DNA of 64,000 nt, from positions 248,001 to 312,000 of the forward strand of contig JAESUZ010004915.1 of assembly GCA_017311185.1 (NCBI GenBank), in the 5' to 3' direction. The DNA is from Proteles cristata cristata. Taxonomy: Eukaryota; Chordata; Mammalia; Carnivora; Hyaenidae. Below, in pieces: positions 11,099-22,897 of the stretch; position 1 is the first letter of the stretch, and every line of letters begins with the position of its first letter. A program made the position numbers and the translations under genes. The notes beneath the pieces are model-generated. The model had not been told where the DNA came from. It saw only the letters and a program-made list of their open reading frames with translations, and did not search any database.

Positions 11099-11780
11099 CG
11101 GCCTGCATCGGCATCTGTGACTTCTACCAGCATTCCCAGGCCGGGATGGATTTCCTAGCCACCAGCCCTGGCAGGGAAGGTCCCAGGCCCTCCCCTCTGG
11201 GACACCACGGGGACCCACTGGCTCTGTCCTGAGCAGAGCCGCTGACACGTGCAGGGTAGCAGCCTGCCTTGACCCAGAACTGTTGTGAACCTAGGCTGTT
11301 GGGTAAGAAAGGCCAGCACGGGAAGAGGGGGAGGAAGCACTCCCCGACACGTACGTGTGAGACCTTTGGTCCAGTCACAGGGACGTGCGGGAAGAGGCCT
11401 TCTTGGATGCACACACATGCCCTCCCACTGCACACGGACCGCATCTCTGTCTGTGTCCCAGGAGACAGACCACCTCATCCCATGCACCCCTGCTCACCCC
11501 CTCCCCACCACCCAATCACATCCAAACAGAACCGGGAGGTGACCTGTGATCTATTCTTAAGTGCCAGATGAGAACACAGATAGCCTAATAGCAAAATAGT
11601 TCTATTTGTTTATAAAAAAAAATTTAAAAATCCTAAATCAAAAACTGTACTGTAGGTAGCACTGTTTAGAGAACAACAACAAAATCCAAATGATGTATTT
11701 TTACCTTTATTAAGATTATCTTGTATTTACTATTTTTACCTAAAATGGAAAGAAATAAAATTACCTCATAATAGTCTGGG
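11099..11780 (+). other. TRPC7: TRPC7 3'UTR
   Basis: From the stop codon to just past the first good AATAAA (11754-11759). It changes from GC-rich to AT-rich near 11580, as expected toward a cleavage site. The end is inferred from the poly(A) signal. A longer form cannot be excluded. Confidence 0.7.
11754..11759 (+). terminator. TRPC7: Poly(A) signal AATAAA, TRPC7
   Basis: Canonical hexamer about 655 bases after the stop codon in an AT-rich context (GGAAAGAAATAAAATTACC). Cleavage is expected 10-30 bases later. Confidence 0.7.
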
Positions 11781-12235
11781 GAGCCTCCATCAACGTGCCG
11801 CATTCCTGCCATCCTGTGGCCTGTCTGGAAGGCCATGGGTCAGCACTTCTCTGGGAGGAGAAGGGGGCAGGTGTGGAGGGGGAAGGGACCAATCCCCTAA
11901 GATCATGCAGCCAGAAGCCCTGCCTTCCAGCCCTCCTCCTACCCCCAGATCAACGGCCCCAACTTGACCAATGTCAGGAAGGAGGTAAAGAAAATGGTGA
12001 GGGAAGTGAGACATTTCCTCCTACCCACCTCTCGCCCTCTTTCCCTGTGTGGGAAGGGTAGGGGCGCCTGATGACCCCCGACCCAACACCCCCATACCTT
12101 TCTGGAGGGACCTGGGTGTAAGTGGAGAGAGCAGCCACCAGAGGGAGCCCTAGTCCCAAACAACTCCCATTCAGAGCGGGGTTGAAGAAGATGCCTTGGA
12201 TTCAGGGTGGCCACCGGCCTTACTAGGAATACCAG

Positions 12236-12362
12236 CCAGATGTGTTGAGTGCATGCTTGCTGTGTACCAGGCACTGTGCAGAAAGCTCCCCTCACATCCA
12301 TCCACTGAACCCTCAGAGCAACTCTGAAAATAAAGAGGCCCAGGGTCACAAACTCAGACACC
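12236..12362 (-). mobile_element. MIR fragment
   Basis: GTTGAGTGCATGCTTGCTGTGTACCAGGCACTGTGC, followed by CCCTCAGAGCAACTCTGAAA and a CCCAGGGTCACAAACTC end, is the reverse-complement MIR pattern. Confidence 0.6.
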
Positions 12363-15300
12363 CTAGAAGGGCAAAATGTGTGTATGTGTGTATGCCCACA
12401 GGTGTCTGTGTCTTATACGTGGGTATGCAGGAGGGGGCTTCTGTTTCACCATATACGGTACATCTTCAAAAACATGTTTTACTTAGCAGCCGCTCCAGGA
12501 AAAAAGCAGATCAGGAGGACTAAACAGAAGTGAAGCAGGTCCCAGCACCGAGGCGGGGGCAAACCATGACAAACAGCAGCTGAGCCATGCTTAACCTGGG
12601 CCACAGACACACAGCCCAGCCAACTGGTGGCACAAAGAATACGGGCCCAGCTTTTGCCAGACCTTCCCAATTTCTGGGCGTGGGGGAGCCTACACTTGTT
12701 GGGCCCCTGGCAGCCAAGATGGGGGGCTAGATAAGATGCCCTGAAATGTTGCTTCACACCTGGGCTTTCCTGGCACCACCATCCAACAGGAAGGAAACAG
12801 GTGCACGATGCATACTGTAAGTTTATGTCCAGGAGCGGCGGTTCATCTGCAGTCCTTGCGAGGAGCCATAGATGGATTTCAAAAACCCTGCAAATCCTCA
12901 AGGGCCCATCAGATCGTGTGCTTGCCTTTGTGATGGTATGCCGTTGTGGAGAGGACATCTGCAACTTGTCTCAAATACTCATCCATGCACCCACCCCCCC
13001 AAGCCTGCAGCTGATGACTGAATTCATTTAGCAGATGTGAACTGAATCCCTCCTCCACCACTGGGGATGCAAACCATAGGCGTCCAGAGGGGCTCCTTTT
13101 TATGCCTAGACTCTGACTAAGAAAGCTGACGTGCTTTGTAGGAAGAGCAGTTGATTTATCCAGGGGACAAATTACCAGCTCTTCTGGAAGATTTCCTTTC
13201 AGATCCCTCACTTATCTTCATCAGAATGCTAGTAAACACTTTGAGGATGCATTATTCACTTTCCCTATCTGCCTTTGACCAGAGGCAGGTAGCAACCCCA
13301 TTTTCACATCCTGGGGTGCCCTTTTCCCTTCAAACCTAAGTCTTGAATTCTCCCTTTCAGGAGATAAAGGAAAACAAGTCCCACTAAGTCATTAAAACCG
13401 AAAAAGGAAAACTAGCACCATCCATTAGGCTTTTGATGCCACATCTCAGGGGTGAAGGCAGTCCCATAAAGGATGCAAAGCTGCTGGGAAGATGTGGCAC
13501 AATAGAGGGACCGCATGCTCATGGAGGGCTGTTGAGAAGCCTTGGAACTGATGGCTGGCAGACCTATCATCTGGAGCGGAGGCAAGAACTTAGTGATTTT
13601 CCAGGCACTGACAACCTCCCTCCCTTACCCCCATCTCCTTGCTCCTGTTGAATTAGCTAGATGAGGGAAGCAGGTCTGGGAAAAATAAATCAAACGGGAG
13701 TGAAGAATGGAGTCAGAGAAAGGCACGTGGACAGAGGAGGAGAAAGGGCCCAGGCTCTCCTGGAAGAGTCCACAGACCCCCAACCTTGCACACTTCCCAA
13801 AGCACCCCACCCATCCCTGTGGCACATGCCGCACAGCTGTCCTCATACAATGTGGAACTTTCATGTATGCCTATAACATCTGTCTCCGCTGCTTACCAGG
13901 AAGCTTCATGAGGGGGTCTGGGTCTGTTTTAGTCCCACTGTGCACGGGCACGGGGCCAGAGAGCAGCCCCTCTGTGAATCCTTGCCAGGCCCCCGTTTTC
14001 TAAAATTCCTTCAGATGGCGCCACTGGGGTCTGAGAATGTGAGCTTGCAGGAAACACAAGCCATTGTTCTGGGCAGAGGAGTTCCCTCCTGGTCACAGCG
14101 TGGGGAGCTCCTGCTCCCAGTCCCCTCCATTACTATGAAGCTGCTTCAGACTGGGCCGGGACCAGACAATCACAGCACAGAGCCGGTGGCTGCGGGGCTC
14201 GCGGTCCAGGCCCCTGGGGAACCAGTGTTAAGCAGCGAGTTCTCCAGCGACTTGTCACCTTCTGATGCCTCCTAAGGCGACTCGGCAAATCCTAGTGACA
14301 CATCCTAGACAAAAACCCCCAATTAGTCCCCAGAGCTCTTCCTAAAGGACGCGTGCTCACACACTTGCCTGCCTCCTCTGCTCGTCAAGGTATCTCCCTC
14401 CCTTCCAGGAAGACTGGAAGACAAACTGGTGGCGGCAGTTTGGGGACATCCCCTAATGCAGGGGCAGCTGTGCGAACGCCCCTCCAAATAGCTGTAGGCC
14501 TGTAAAGGCCAGGACAGACATCTTCAAGTCTGCTTGTCCCAGGCGGCCAAGACACATTGCCCTGCTGGGAGCACTCGTGTCTGGTTAAAAATAAGCAGCC
14601 TCAGGGCCCTTCACTCCTCAAAGGGCTCATTAAGGCTTGTGTAAAGTGTGGAGGTTGAGGCTCCCAGAGAATGACAGGAATTAGGAGTCTGATCCTCTGA
14701 GGCAGGGAGGCAACACCCCCATTCTATGTTTATCTGTCTTCCCCTCATCCCCCGGAGGGTGAATGTGCTAGAAAGAAGGGCCTCCAGGAGAGATGCAGGA
14801 TGTAAATCAGTTCAAGCAACCGAATCCCTCCCTGGGCTGCAGACACAGACGGCCCAGCAGGACCCAGCCTCGTCCCAGCTGCGGGGATGGGGAGCCGAAG
14901 TTGCCTGAGCCAGCTCTTCCTGGAGGAATCCCCAGCCACTCTTTGCCGGGGATGCCTCCCTCTGCTCCTCCACTGTTGTCAAGCAGCTGGGAAGTCCCTA
15001 CGCTTCAGGGTAGGAATGAGCCAGACACAGGAAATGAATAAAGGTGTCGGGGGATGGGGTTTCCTGAGCTCTGAGTCTTTAACAAGAGGAAAGATGACTG
15101 AGGGAAGAATCACGAAGTTGGAAAGAAATGGTGACTGAGGAGCACAGGGCTCCCAGAAACGGCTCCCTGCAACAGGGGTGGGACAGGAAAGGAGGCTGGT
15201 GCTGAGAATTGAAGGTCAAGGCTGCCTGGCCCTGCCTGGGAGGAAAAGCACTCCATGCCCATAGACATGGGGTCCACAACTGGAAGGCCACATCCTGGTC

Positions 15301-15462
15301 CTAGCCCAGCCACCATGTCCAGGGAGGGAGGAGGAAGAGGGAAGAGCCTCCCACACCCCCACAACCCCCTCCCCCCCATTAAGGGCAAAGTACACTCTCA
15401 GTACAATATGGTTAGAAAGTGTGGATTCCTTGTCCTCCGAGTAGTCAGAAATAACTGGGTCA

Positions 15463-15708
15463 GGGGCGCCTGGGTGGCTCAGTCAATGGAGTGTCTAACT
15501 TGATTTGGGCTCAGGTTATGATCCCAGGGTTTGTGAGATTGAGCCCCCAAGTTAGGCTGTATGCTGAAAGCATGGGGCCTGCTTAGGATTCTCTCTCCCT
15601 CTCTCTCTGCCCCTCCCCTGCTCACACTGTCGCTGTCACTGTCTTTGTCTCTCTCTCTCTCTCAAAATAAATAAACTTACAAAAAAAAAAAAAAAGAAAG
15701 AAAGAAAT
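15463..15708 (+). mobile_element. Carnivore SINE, full length
   Basis: Starts GGGGCGCCTGGGTGGCTCAG, with a diverged middle (AGGCTGTATGCTGAAAGCAT), a long CT-rich tract, AAATAAATAAACTT and an A-rich tail grading into GAAA units. The flanks CTGGGTCA and ATGGGTCA suggest an eroded target duplication. Confidence 0.93.
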
Positions 15709-16371
15709 GGGTCAAACAGAGCCTGCTGTGTCTGGACAGAGACCAGCTGACCAAATGACCAAAGAGGCCCGTGGTCCTGTGTCACCGACCCCATACATAC
15801 CAGGGCCAGTGGCCCACCAGCCTCGGCAGTGTGCTGTTAAGTAGAAGGCAGAAAAAGGTAACTTAGATCCAAATAAAAGTTTATCAAGACACTGTCAGGT
15901 GTCTGAGTGTAGATTCGGACGCTGGCAGAAGAGACAACATTTCCAAATTTGCCACTTCTACCCCAAATGCCCCAAAGCTGTGTGAACTCACAGATCAAGC
16001 AGGAGGAAGGCAGGGGTGGGGGGAGGGGAGGCCAAGGGGCACATGGGTTTTGTATCCACACACCCATGACTGGAAACACATCTCACCACCATCCCCCAGG
16101 CACAGGCTGGCACCTGACCCCAACTTAACCAATCAGAATACCCAGCATCTGAGAAACCACCATGGCCCCAAGGAGGGCAATCACATTCCTCCCTTGAGAT
16201 GTACATACACGTGGACACCGGGAAAGAGAAGTCCTTTTTTTTCCTACTGGGGTCCCTGAACAGGGGAATGTGAATGTGAGCCACCAGCAGGCCCCTCCTT
16301 GCCTCACAGACAGGGAATGGCTGAAAAGGAAGTGAAACCAGAGAGGAGAATTAAAGGAGAGAGATGAAGCA

Positions 16372-16417
16372 AGGTAGGAGGGAGGGGAGGGAGGGGAGGG
16401 GAGGGGAGGGGAGGGAG
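16372..16417 (+). repeat. (GGGGA)n G-rich tract with G-quadruplex potential
   Basis: At least eight runs of three or four G separated by single A bases. This is the textbook pattern for an intramolecular G-quadruplex on the plus strand. It lies in intergenic DNA with no linked gene. Confidence 0.9.
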
Positions 16418-19400
16418 CAGGTGAACCGTCTCCCCCTAGCTCTCTTCTTTCTGCAGCTCTTCCTTACAGCCGGGGAACTGTACCAGAAGCCTTCTCAGCT
16501 CAGCAGGCAAATAAACCCACTGTTGATGAAGCTGATTAGCACTGGGTTTCTAGACGGCCTTTACATTCCCAGAGTCTGATGGACACAGAAATGACAGGAG
16601 GACTTCTTTGCCCCACCCATCCCCCTGGGGATGTTTGCTGTTTCTATGGTTAGAGGAACAGGGCCATAAACTGACAGTTCTGTTTTCCTTGAGACTCAGG
16701 GAGGTTCTAACATAGGTGCTGGCCTTGAGCTGGTTAAAGTGACGAAGACACTTGTATATCAAATCTACAAGACACTGGATGTGAGGACTAGTCGGGGGCC
16801 CATGTGTGTACCTCAGGACTGGGGGAATAGGGTGCTCCCCCCTTTGCCCAGGCTCCAGCTCTGAAGAACCCAAGTTTGGCACCCTGGGCACCTCTGGGAT
16901 GGTCAGGGGCTCCAGTGAGGCACCTCTCATTGGCTGTGCTGGCAGCAAGTAGTGGGGGAGTCACAGAGGGGCAAAGCAGAGACGGGGGACAAAGCAATCA
17001 GCTGTAACTAGATGTATCATCCTTGTTGAGGGTGGGGGTCAGTACTCAGAGATTCTAGAAATAACCAGGAGACACTTGGAGGATGATCAGCTTCTGGCTG
17101 GTGAGGTTCCTGCCACGAATAGGAAATACACAGTGTCATGTTGTAGGTACCGGGTGGTGAAGCAGCCTATCCGAGTTACATCAATACGACTCAATATTGG
17201 ATGTGGGGGGATTCTTCTGACTTCCTGGAGCACAGATCATGGAGAGTCCCACGAATCCCAGCAGCCAGGCCACTGACTCAGAGGATTTTCAGTGTCCTGG
17301 TGCCATGGGCATCAGGCCTGGGCTGGGTCAGTCTCAGAAAAGAGAGAGGAGGTAACTTTGGATCATTTCAGGGACGGAACAGAACAGAGACCCAGGGTAT
17401 CATGCTCAGGTCCAATCAATCACAGGATAGACAATCCAGCAAAACACAGCCTCCGGTACCTTCCCAACCTGCACAACGAAATCAGAAGTCCCCACAGCCC
17501 ATTGAGCCTCGCGGAGGGTGAACATTCTGAGAGCCGCACTGTTTTTTCAGACACATCACTGTCTGTCACCCACAGCGTGAACAGAATGCGTTTTCTCTGC
17601 TCCAGCAAAGGCCATGGCGGGTGGGGCCGGAGCTGCCTCTCATGCCATTTCCCCTCCAAAGACACACTCAGACGTGTTTGCTGAGTCCTGGGACTTCTGA
17701 ACCTCTGCGTCCCCAAGCAGCAACTCGGGGTGACTGATTTCCATTGGACTGAGGCCGCACCGAGAGAACAGTACAGATCAGTATTCTAGTCACTCTGGAC
17801 AGATTTTTCAGTTCTTCTCCCAAAGGAGAGAAATACCATTTTCCTGATTCTTAAAGACCTGCCAGTGGGTCCTCCCCCTGCAGACACATGACATGAAAGA
17901 TTCAGCCCAAGGTGAAACATAAGGGACCTCTTCCGGGAAGGGGAGCTGACGGGCTGACACGAGAGGTCAGGTGTGTGAGAGGAAACCACGGGAACGGTGA
18001 CCCCACACACACAGCCTAGATGTGTGTCACCCACAGGGCGACAGGGCACGGGCCGGCAGAAGGGCGAAGAGACCCAAGGTGTGTCAAGCCCAAGGATGCT
18101 GCGGCTCACCCCTGGCACCCACCGCGTGCTCAGAGAGGAGGACAGGGACCTGAAGGTAAGGACAGGTTCCAGGCCCACGCCTCCAGCACTGCAGCCAGAG
18201 GTAGAGGAGGCAGAGCCCTGCAGGCTGCCCGAGGGAGGCTCGCTGCCTCCATGTGACTATGAAGCAGATGAGGAGGACAAATGAAAGATGGAGCCCCAGG
18301 AGCCACGGGCAAGGACTTCACGGGGGCCCTCTGGAGGCCACCCCCAGAAAGAGGAGGCCAGAACCCATGTCAAAGAGGCAGCAGAGAGGAAAGAACCGAA
18401 AAACTACCTACCTGCCAGGCGTGGGAGTCTCCTCTAACACCGTGGGGCAGAAGCCACCATCAGCCAGGAGCAGAGGAGCCTGGGTCAGTATAAGCTCCCC
18501 AAGCCACACGACCGGCCTCCCGGCCCAGGAAATGGCAGGGCCAGCAGCACAGAGTGCTGGTGCAACGAGAGCGAGGGGGCACAAAGGCTGGCCTGGCTGC
18601 TTCTCCCGGCCCACAAAGTGTTTGGGTGACTTTCTAAGGTAGAAACGAAAATGAATTAAAACATCAGCGGCCCCCACCAAACTTGCCTCCTGGTTCTCAG
18701 GGCTCTTCCTTTTTCCCACGTCCACACTGGCCTGGTCATGTGGCCAGCATGAGCCAATGGGACGTTAGGCAGCAGAGTGCCGGCAGAGGCTTGATTAGCA
18801 TGTGCCCACTGGGGCTCATCCTCGAGGAAGCCCCGCTGTGTTGCCAAGGGGCTGGGTACCGAATGCTGAGAGGCCACGTGGAGAGGCCTTGGCACACAAG
18901 GGTGCTTTCCAGTCTAGCTAAGCTCCCAGCTGCGTGTAGCCCCAGGAGAGACTCGGCTGGGTGGAGAAGAGCCCCCCAGCTGCAGCCTGTCCGCCAAGCA
19001 ATCATGGCAAGTAAAGTTTTGGTGTAGTATATTACCCAACAGCAGATTAACAAAGGGACTGAAGGGGTGGTCCAGGCAGGAACTTTGCGCATGATGCTCA
19101 GCCCAGCCACAGGAGAGGAACCTCACCCACTCACCCCAGGCAGGTGACTTAACTCCAAGGGCCTCAATTAACAATGCCTTAGGCATGCAATTCAGCCGGT
19201 GTTAATACAGGCACAATCAGGGTTCCCAATGACTGAGGTCTACTTTGCTTCACCTGGAAAGAAACCCCTATGTCTGCCCATCAGTAGAAACCCCCCAAAC
19301 AGTGCTGGCCTCCTTGCAGAAGGATGCTGCCATCAGGGCAGCCGTCCCCTCCACTCGTGCATCCCAGCGTGTGGGGTATTCAAAGGCTACTGGGGACTCT

Positions 19401-22400
19401 GGGGGCGCTGGGCAGGCTGCAGGCTCCCTGCAAAGAAAGGAGGGGAACCCTACAACAGTTGAGTGGGTTGGTGAGATTTTAATAAAAGCGGTGGACAACA
19501 GAGACGTGATGTCACAGGGTGGTCAGTCAATCACTGCCCAGTGGACAATGATAACACGCCCTTGGGTTTCCAGCCTTACAGGTATCAGAGCACTTTCACA
19601 TCTCTTACCTCTTTTAATTAAAACAACAACTCAGCAAAGTGGGCAGAACGGAATTCATTATCATCTTTGCAAAGAAAGAATGTAAGTAGTGCAGGGATCC
19701 CACTGAGTAGAACCCCCATGAACTGGAAGTTCATCCCCCCTGAGCCCCGTGAACTGGCCTGGGTGCAAGGGGGGTGCCCGTGAACACAGCTGAATGGGAA
19801 GACTGCCCTTGTGCCAGACACCAAGTGTCCAAGGCTGGCAGTCTAGGGGAGGAAGGATGGTCCTTGGAGGGCATTTCTTGGCATGGTTCTAGAACTCCCT
19901 GCCTCAGAAGAACAGCTGTCCTCTTCCCTGGGACACTCATTAATAATGTACATCTACAGAATGGGAGGGGGGCTTAGGAATCTATATTTCAGGATGGTCC
20001 CGGGTGACTGGGGTCCATCATGTTTGAATACTGTTGTCGCAGAGGCCCTTTGCTGCATGGCGTGGGTGTCGGGTTACTTGACTGATAAGAATGGAGATGG
20101 GGCCAGGGACCCATGGTCTAGTGCTCTCTCTGTCCCCCGAGGAGGTGGGATTGGTCCAATTTTGGACGTCTCTCTAAGATTTGGCACGAAGAAAACAAGG
20201 AGGGTAAAGCAATGGAGGCACCAAGAAAAAAAGCTGTCAGGGTGAATAACTCAATCCCAGCCTACCCTATGCTTCACACCCATTATTAAACACCATCATC
20301 ATGAGGCAAGCATGCCTAGTAAAGGGACAGGAAACACTAACAAGGGTTAGGGGTAGTAATGTTCTCTAGGGTCTTGTCTCCTGTTTCCTAGAGGTGAGGA
20401 GACGTCATTCTTGCACTGGGGCACAGGCAGGGTCTCTGTCCACTCTGTCCTGGGGGCGCCAGACTCACCTGAAGTCAGAGAGCAGAGGCCTCTGGTGGCC
20501 TGCCTGCTCGAGTGGGACAGCAGGCTTCCTGGGGGCCCTGGCATTAGCCCTCCTCCATGGGGCCTCTCATCCCACACGGGGGTGGCTTCTGCCATGGAGT
20601 CAGATGCAGGAGGGAAGCGGCCACCGTGCTGAGTGAGTGGGCACGGGGTGGGCATAGAGGTGTCCTCTCCTCTTGACCCCACAACTAAGGTCATCATATT
20701 GGAGACTCATCTCTTACTTCTTATTTTCACTTTTTCCTTCTCTTGGTGATGGAACCAGAGCCACTTCGGATCCTTATCAGGAAGAAATGTGCTGTTTAAG
20801 TGTGCTCATAATCGGAGCTAGTAATCTGCTCCTTAAGGCTCAGCGTGTTTCTCTGCTCAGCTCACCAAGCCCTCTCCTGCCTCCTGTTCTATTTTCATCC
20901 TGGCCTTCCCAGGTGGGGACTCCTTAAAGGGGCCCAGCTGGCATGCTATCTGTTCCCTTTCTTTCTAAATGGCCCTAACAGACCCCAAAGTGGGCCTTTT
21001 CCTCCTCATGATTCAGAGTGAGGCTCTGATCAAGGGCTCCAAGGGGCCAGAGAAGCACGTTCCAAGAAGGGACACTATTTTGGGAGTTTGGACAGTGAAA
21101 AGGCCCAGCCTACTCACCCTCTGGCTTAGCAGAGCCCAGCCGGGACCCTCCCGCCTGTGGGGGAGGACAGACATTCTCCCTGAGGCCAAAAATGGTGAGT
21201 GTCTCCTCCACCCTGGCTGTCCTCTCAAGTGGGTGCAGAGAGGATGGAAAAGTGTCCTTGGTGACATCATTGTCAGTGTCATCGTGAATCAGAGTGCTTG
21301 GCTCCAAGACTCCCAACCGGGCCCACTCCCTTCCTCTCCCCAGGACCCAGCGCCCCCTCCAGCCTGTGCTGGGCCTGGAGCAAGGGGGCTCCCTGAGGAG
21401 CAAGGACGTCAGAGAGGGGAGAGAAATAAAAAAGCAAATTACTTTTCCTGTGTCATTTTATACTATTTTAAAAAAAAAAATATTATTCTCATTACAAAAG
21501 TAAACCACAGTCGCTGCAGACATTTTCCAAAACCTCAGCACTCAGAAGCAAATGAAAACTGTGTTTAATCCTACGGCACCGAGATCATTACTGGGGTGCT
21601 TGTGGCTCGTTTTGCATATTTATATCAATCTTCACCCGCAAGCTCAAGTGGACAAAGACTGCGACCTTATTTTTCCATTGGGCAATCTCCCTGAGGAGCC
21701 CTCCCCACTCTTCCTCTGAGGTGGGAGAAATCTCAGCTCCAGGGGCCCACACCCACTCACCTGACACTGTGCTAAATTCTGTGGGCTGCTGGTAAGTGGG
21801 CAGTGGTCCCACACACAGCCCACTCCACACTGGCGTCCACCAAACACCTGCTGTCTTGTCGGCTTCCTAAAGGTCAGTCCTGGTAGGCGATGTTACTTGG
21901 ACCTTCGTTCCCACCCAGAAGACATCCCCGACGCCTCCACATGGCTTGTGTGAACACTGCCTCAGAAGCTTTTCTTCTGTCTTCAAACCACGTTGGAGCC
22001 GGAGGAATGTCCGTGGAGTGTCCGTGCTCTGACAGCTCCTGCCTCCCTGGAGCTCTCCCCAAGAAAGGTGTTTATTATCTCCTTCGACACCCGGACACTC
22101 ACAACTATCCCTTGTTTCTGTCAACCCCCTCAAGCCAGAGAGGTCTCCTTGTCTCCCAATCAACTTCCCACTTCACCCTGTGCTGAGAGCAGGAAGGTCT
22201 CCTGTGAGGTCTGGGATGGGAACATTTGCCCTCATATAGCGCTCCCATGTAAGGTTGAGTGGTATATGCACTGCACAAATGCGTGCTCCTGAGTGGTGAG
22301 GATCCAACAGGAGGCTACCACCTGCCCTGTCCTGACAAGGAGAAAGGTGCCCAATTTATAATTCACCCAAAGCTACCTCATGTGCCAGGTACAGCCGTGC

Positions 22401-22700
22401 CCTTACTCATGATGTCTTCTTCTAAACCTTATACCCAGGTCTAGACTTGTGAAACTCAAAAGGCTGTCATTTGACTCCTTTGTGAGTTGAGTCCTGCACT
22501 GTTTTCCCCTCCCTGAGGCTTCTAACGCTGGGCTGTGTGAGTGCTGTCTCTGTCTGCAAGCAAGAATCACAGGTATCAGGAGATGCCTGGCGACATCACA
22601 CACACCGGTGTGCATGCACATGCACATTCCCAGCTCCAATGCTGGATTTGAATCTTTGGTTTTGGGGCCAGAACCTAAATTTAAAAATCTCCCCCAGTTA

Positions 22701-22897
22701 GGGGCACCTAGATGGCCCAGTCAGTTAAGCATCCGTTTCTTGATTTCAGCTCAGGTCACAATCTCATGGTTCGTGAGTTCGAGACCCACATTGGGTTCTG
22801 CACCGATGGTGTGGAGCCTGCTTGGGGTTCTCTCTCTCTCTCCCTCTTTCTTAGCCCATGCTCTCTCTCTCGAAATAAATAAACTTAAAAAAGTAAA
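22701..22897 (+). mobile_element. Carnivore SINE, full length, diverged
   Basis: Starts GGGGCACCTAGATGGCCCAG, then TCAGCTCAGGTCACAATCTC, GAGTTCGAGACCCACATTGG and a CGAAATAAATAAACTTAAAA tail. Several substitutions from the consensus mark it as older than the copy at 5788. Confidence 0.92.

Noticed and set aside
12479..12964. A 161-codon minus-strand frame
   Set aside because: Intergenic, Cys/Trp/Ala-rich random-looking product with no family features and no linked signals.
20969..21568. A 199-codon plus-strand frame in the TRPC7-SMIM32 interval
   Set aside because: No domain, no splice structure, no promoter or poly(A) context. It ends in an A/T-rich, repeat-like tail giving YYFKKKNIILITK-type residues.
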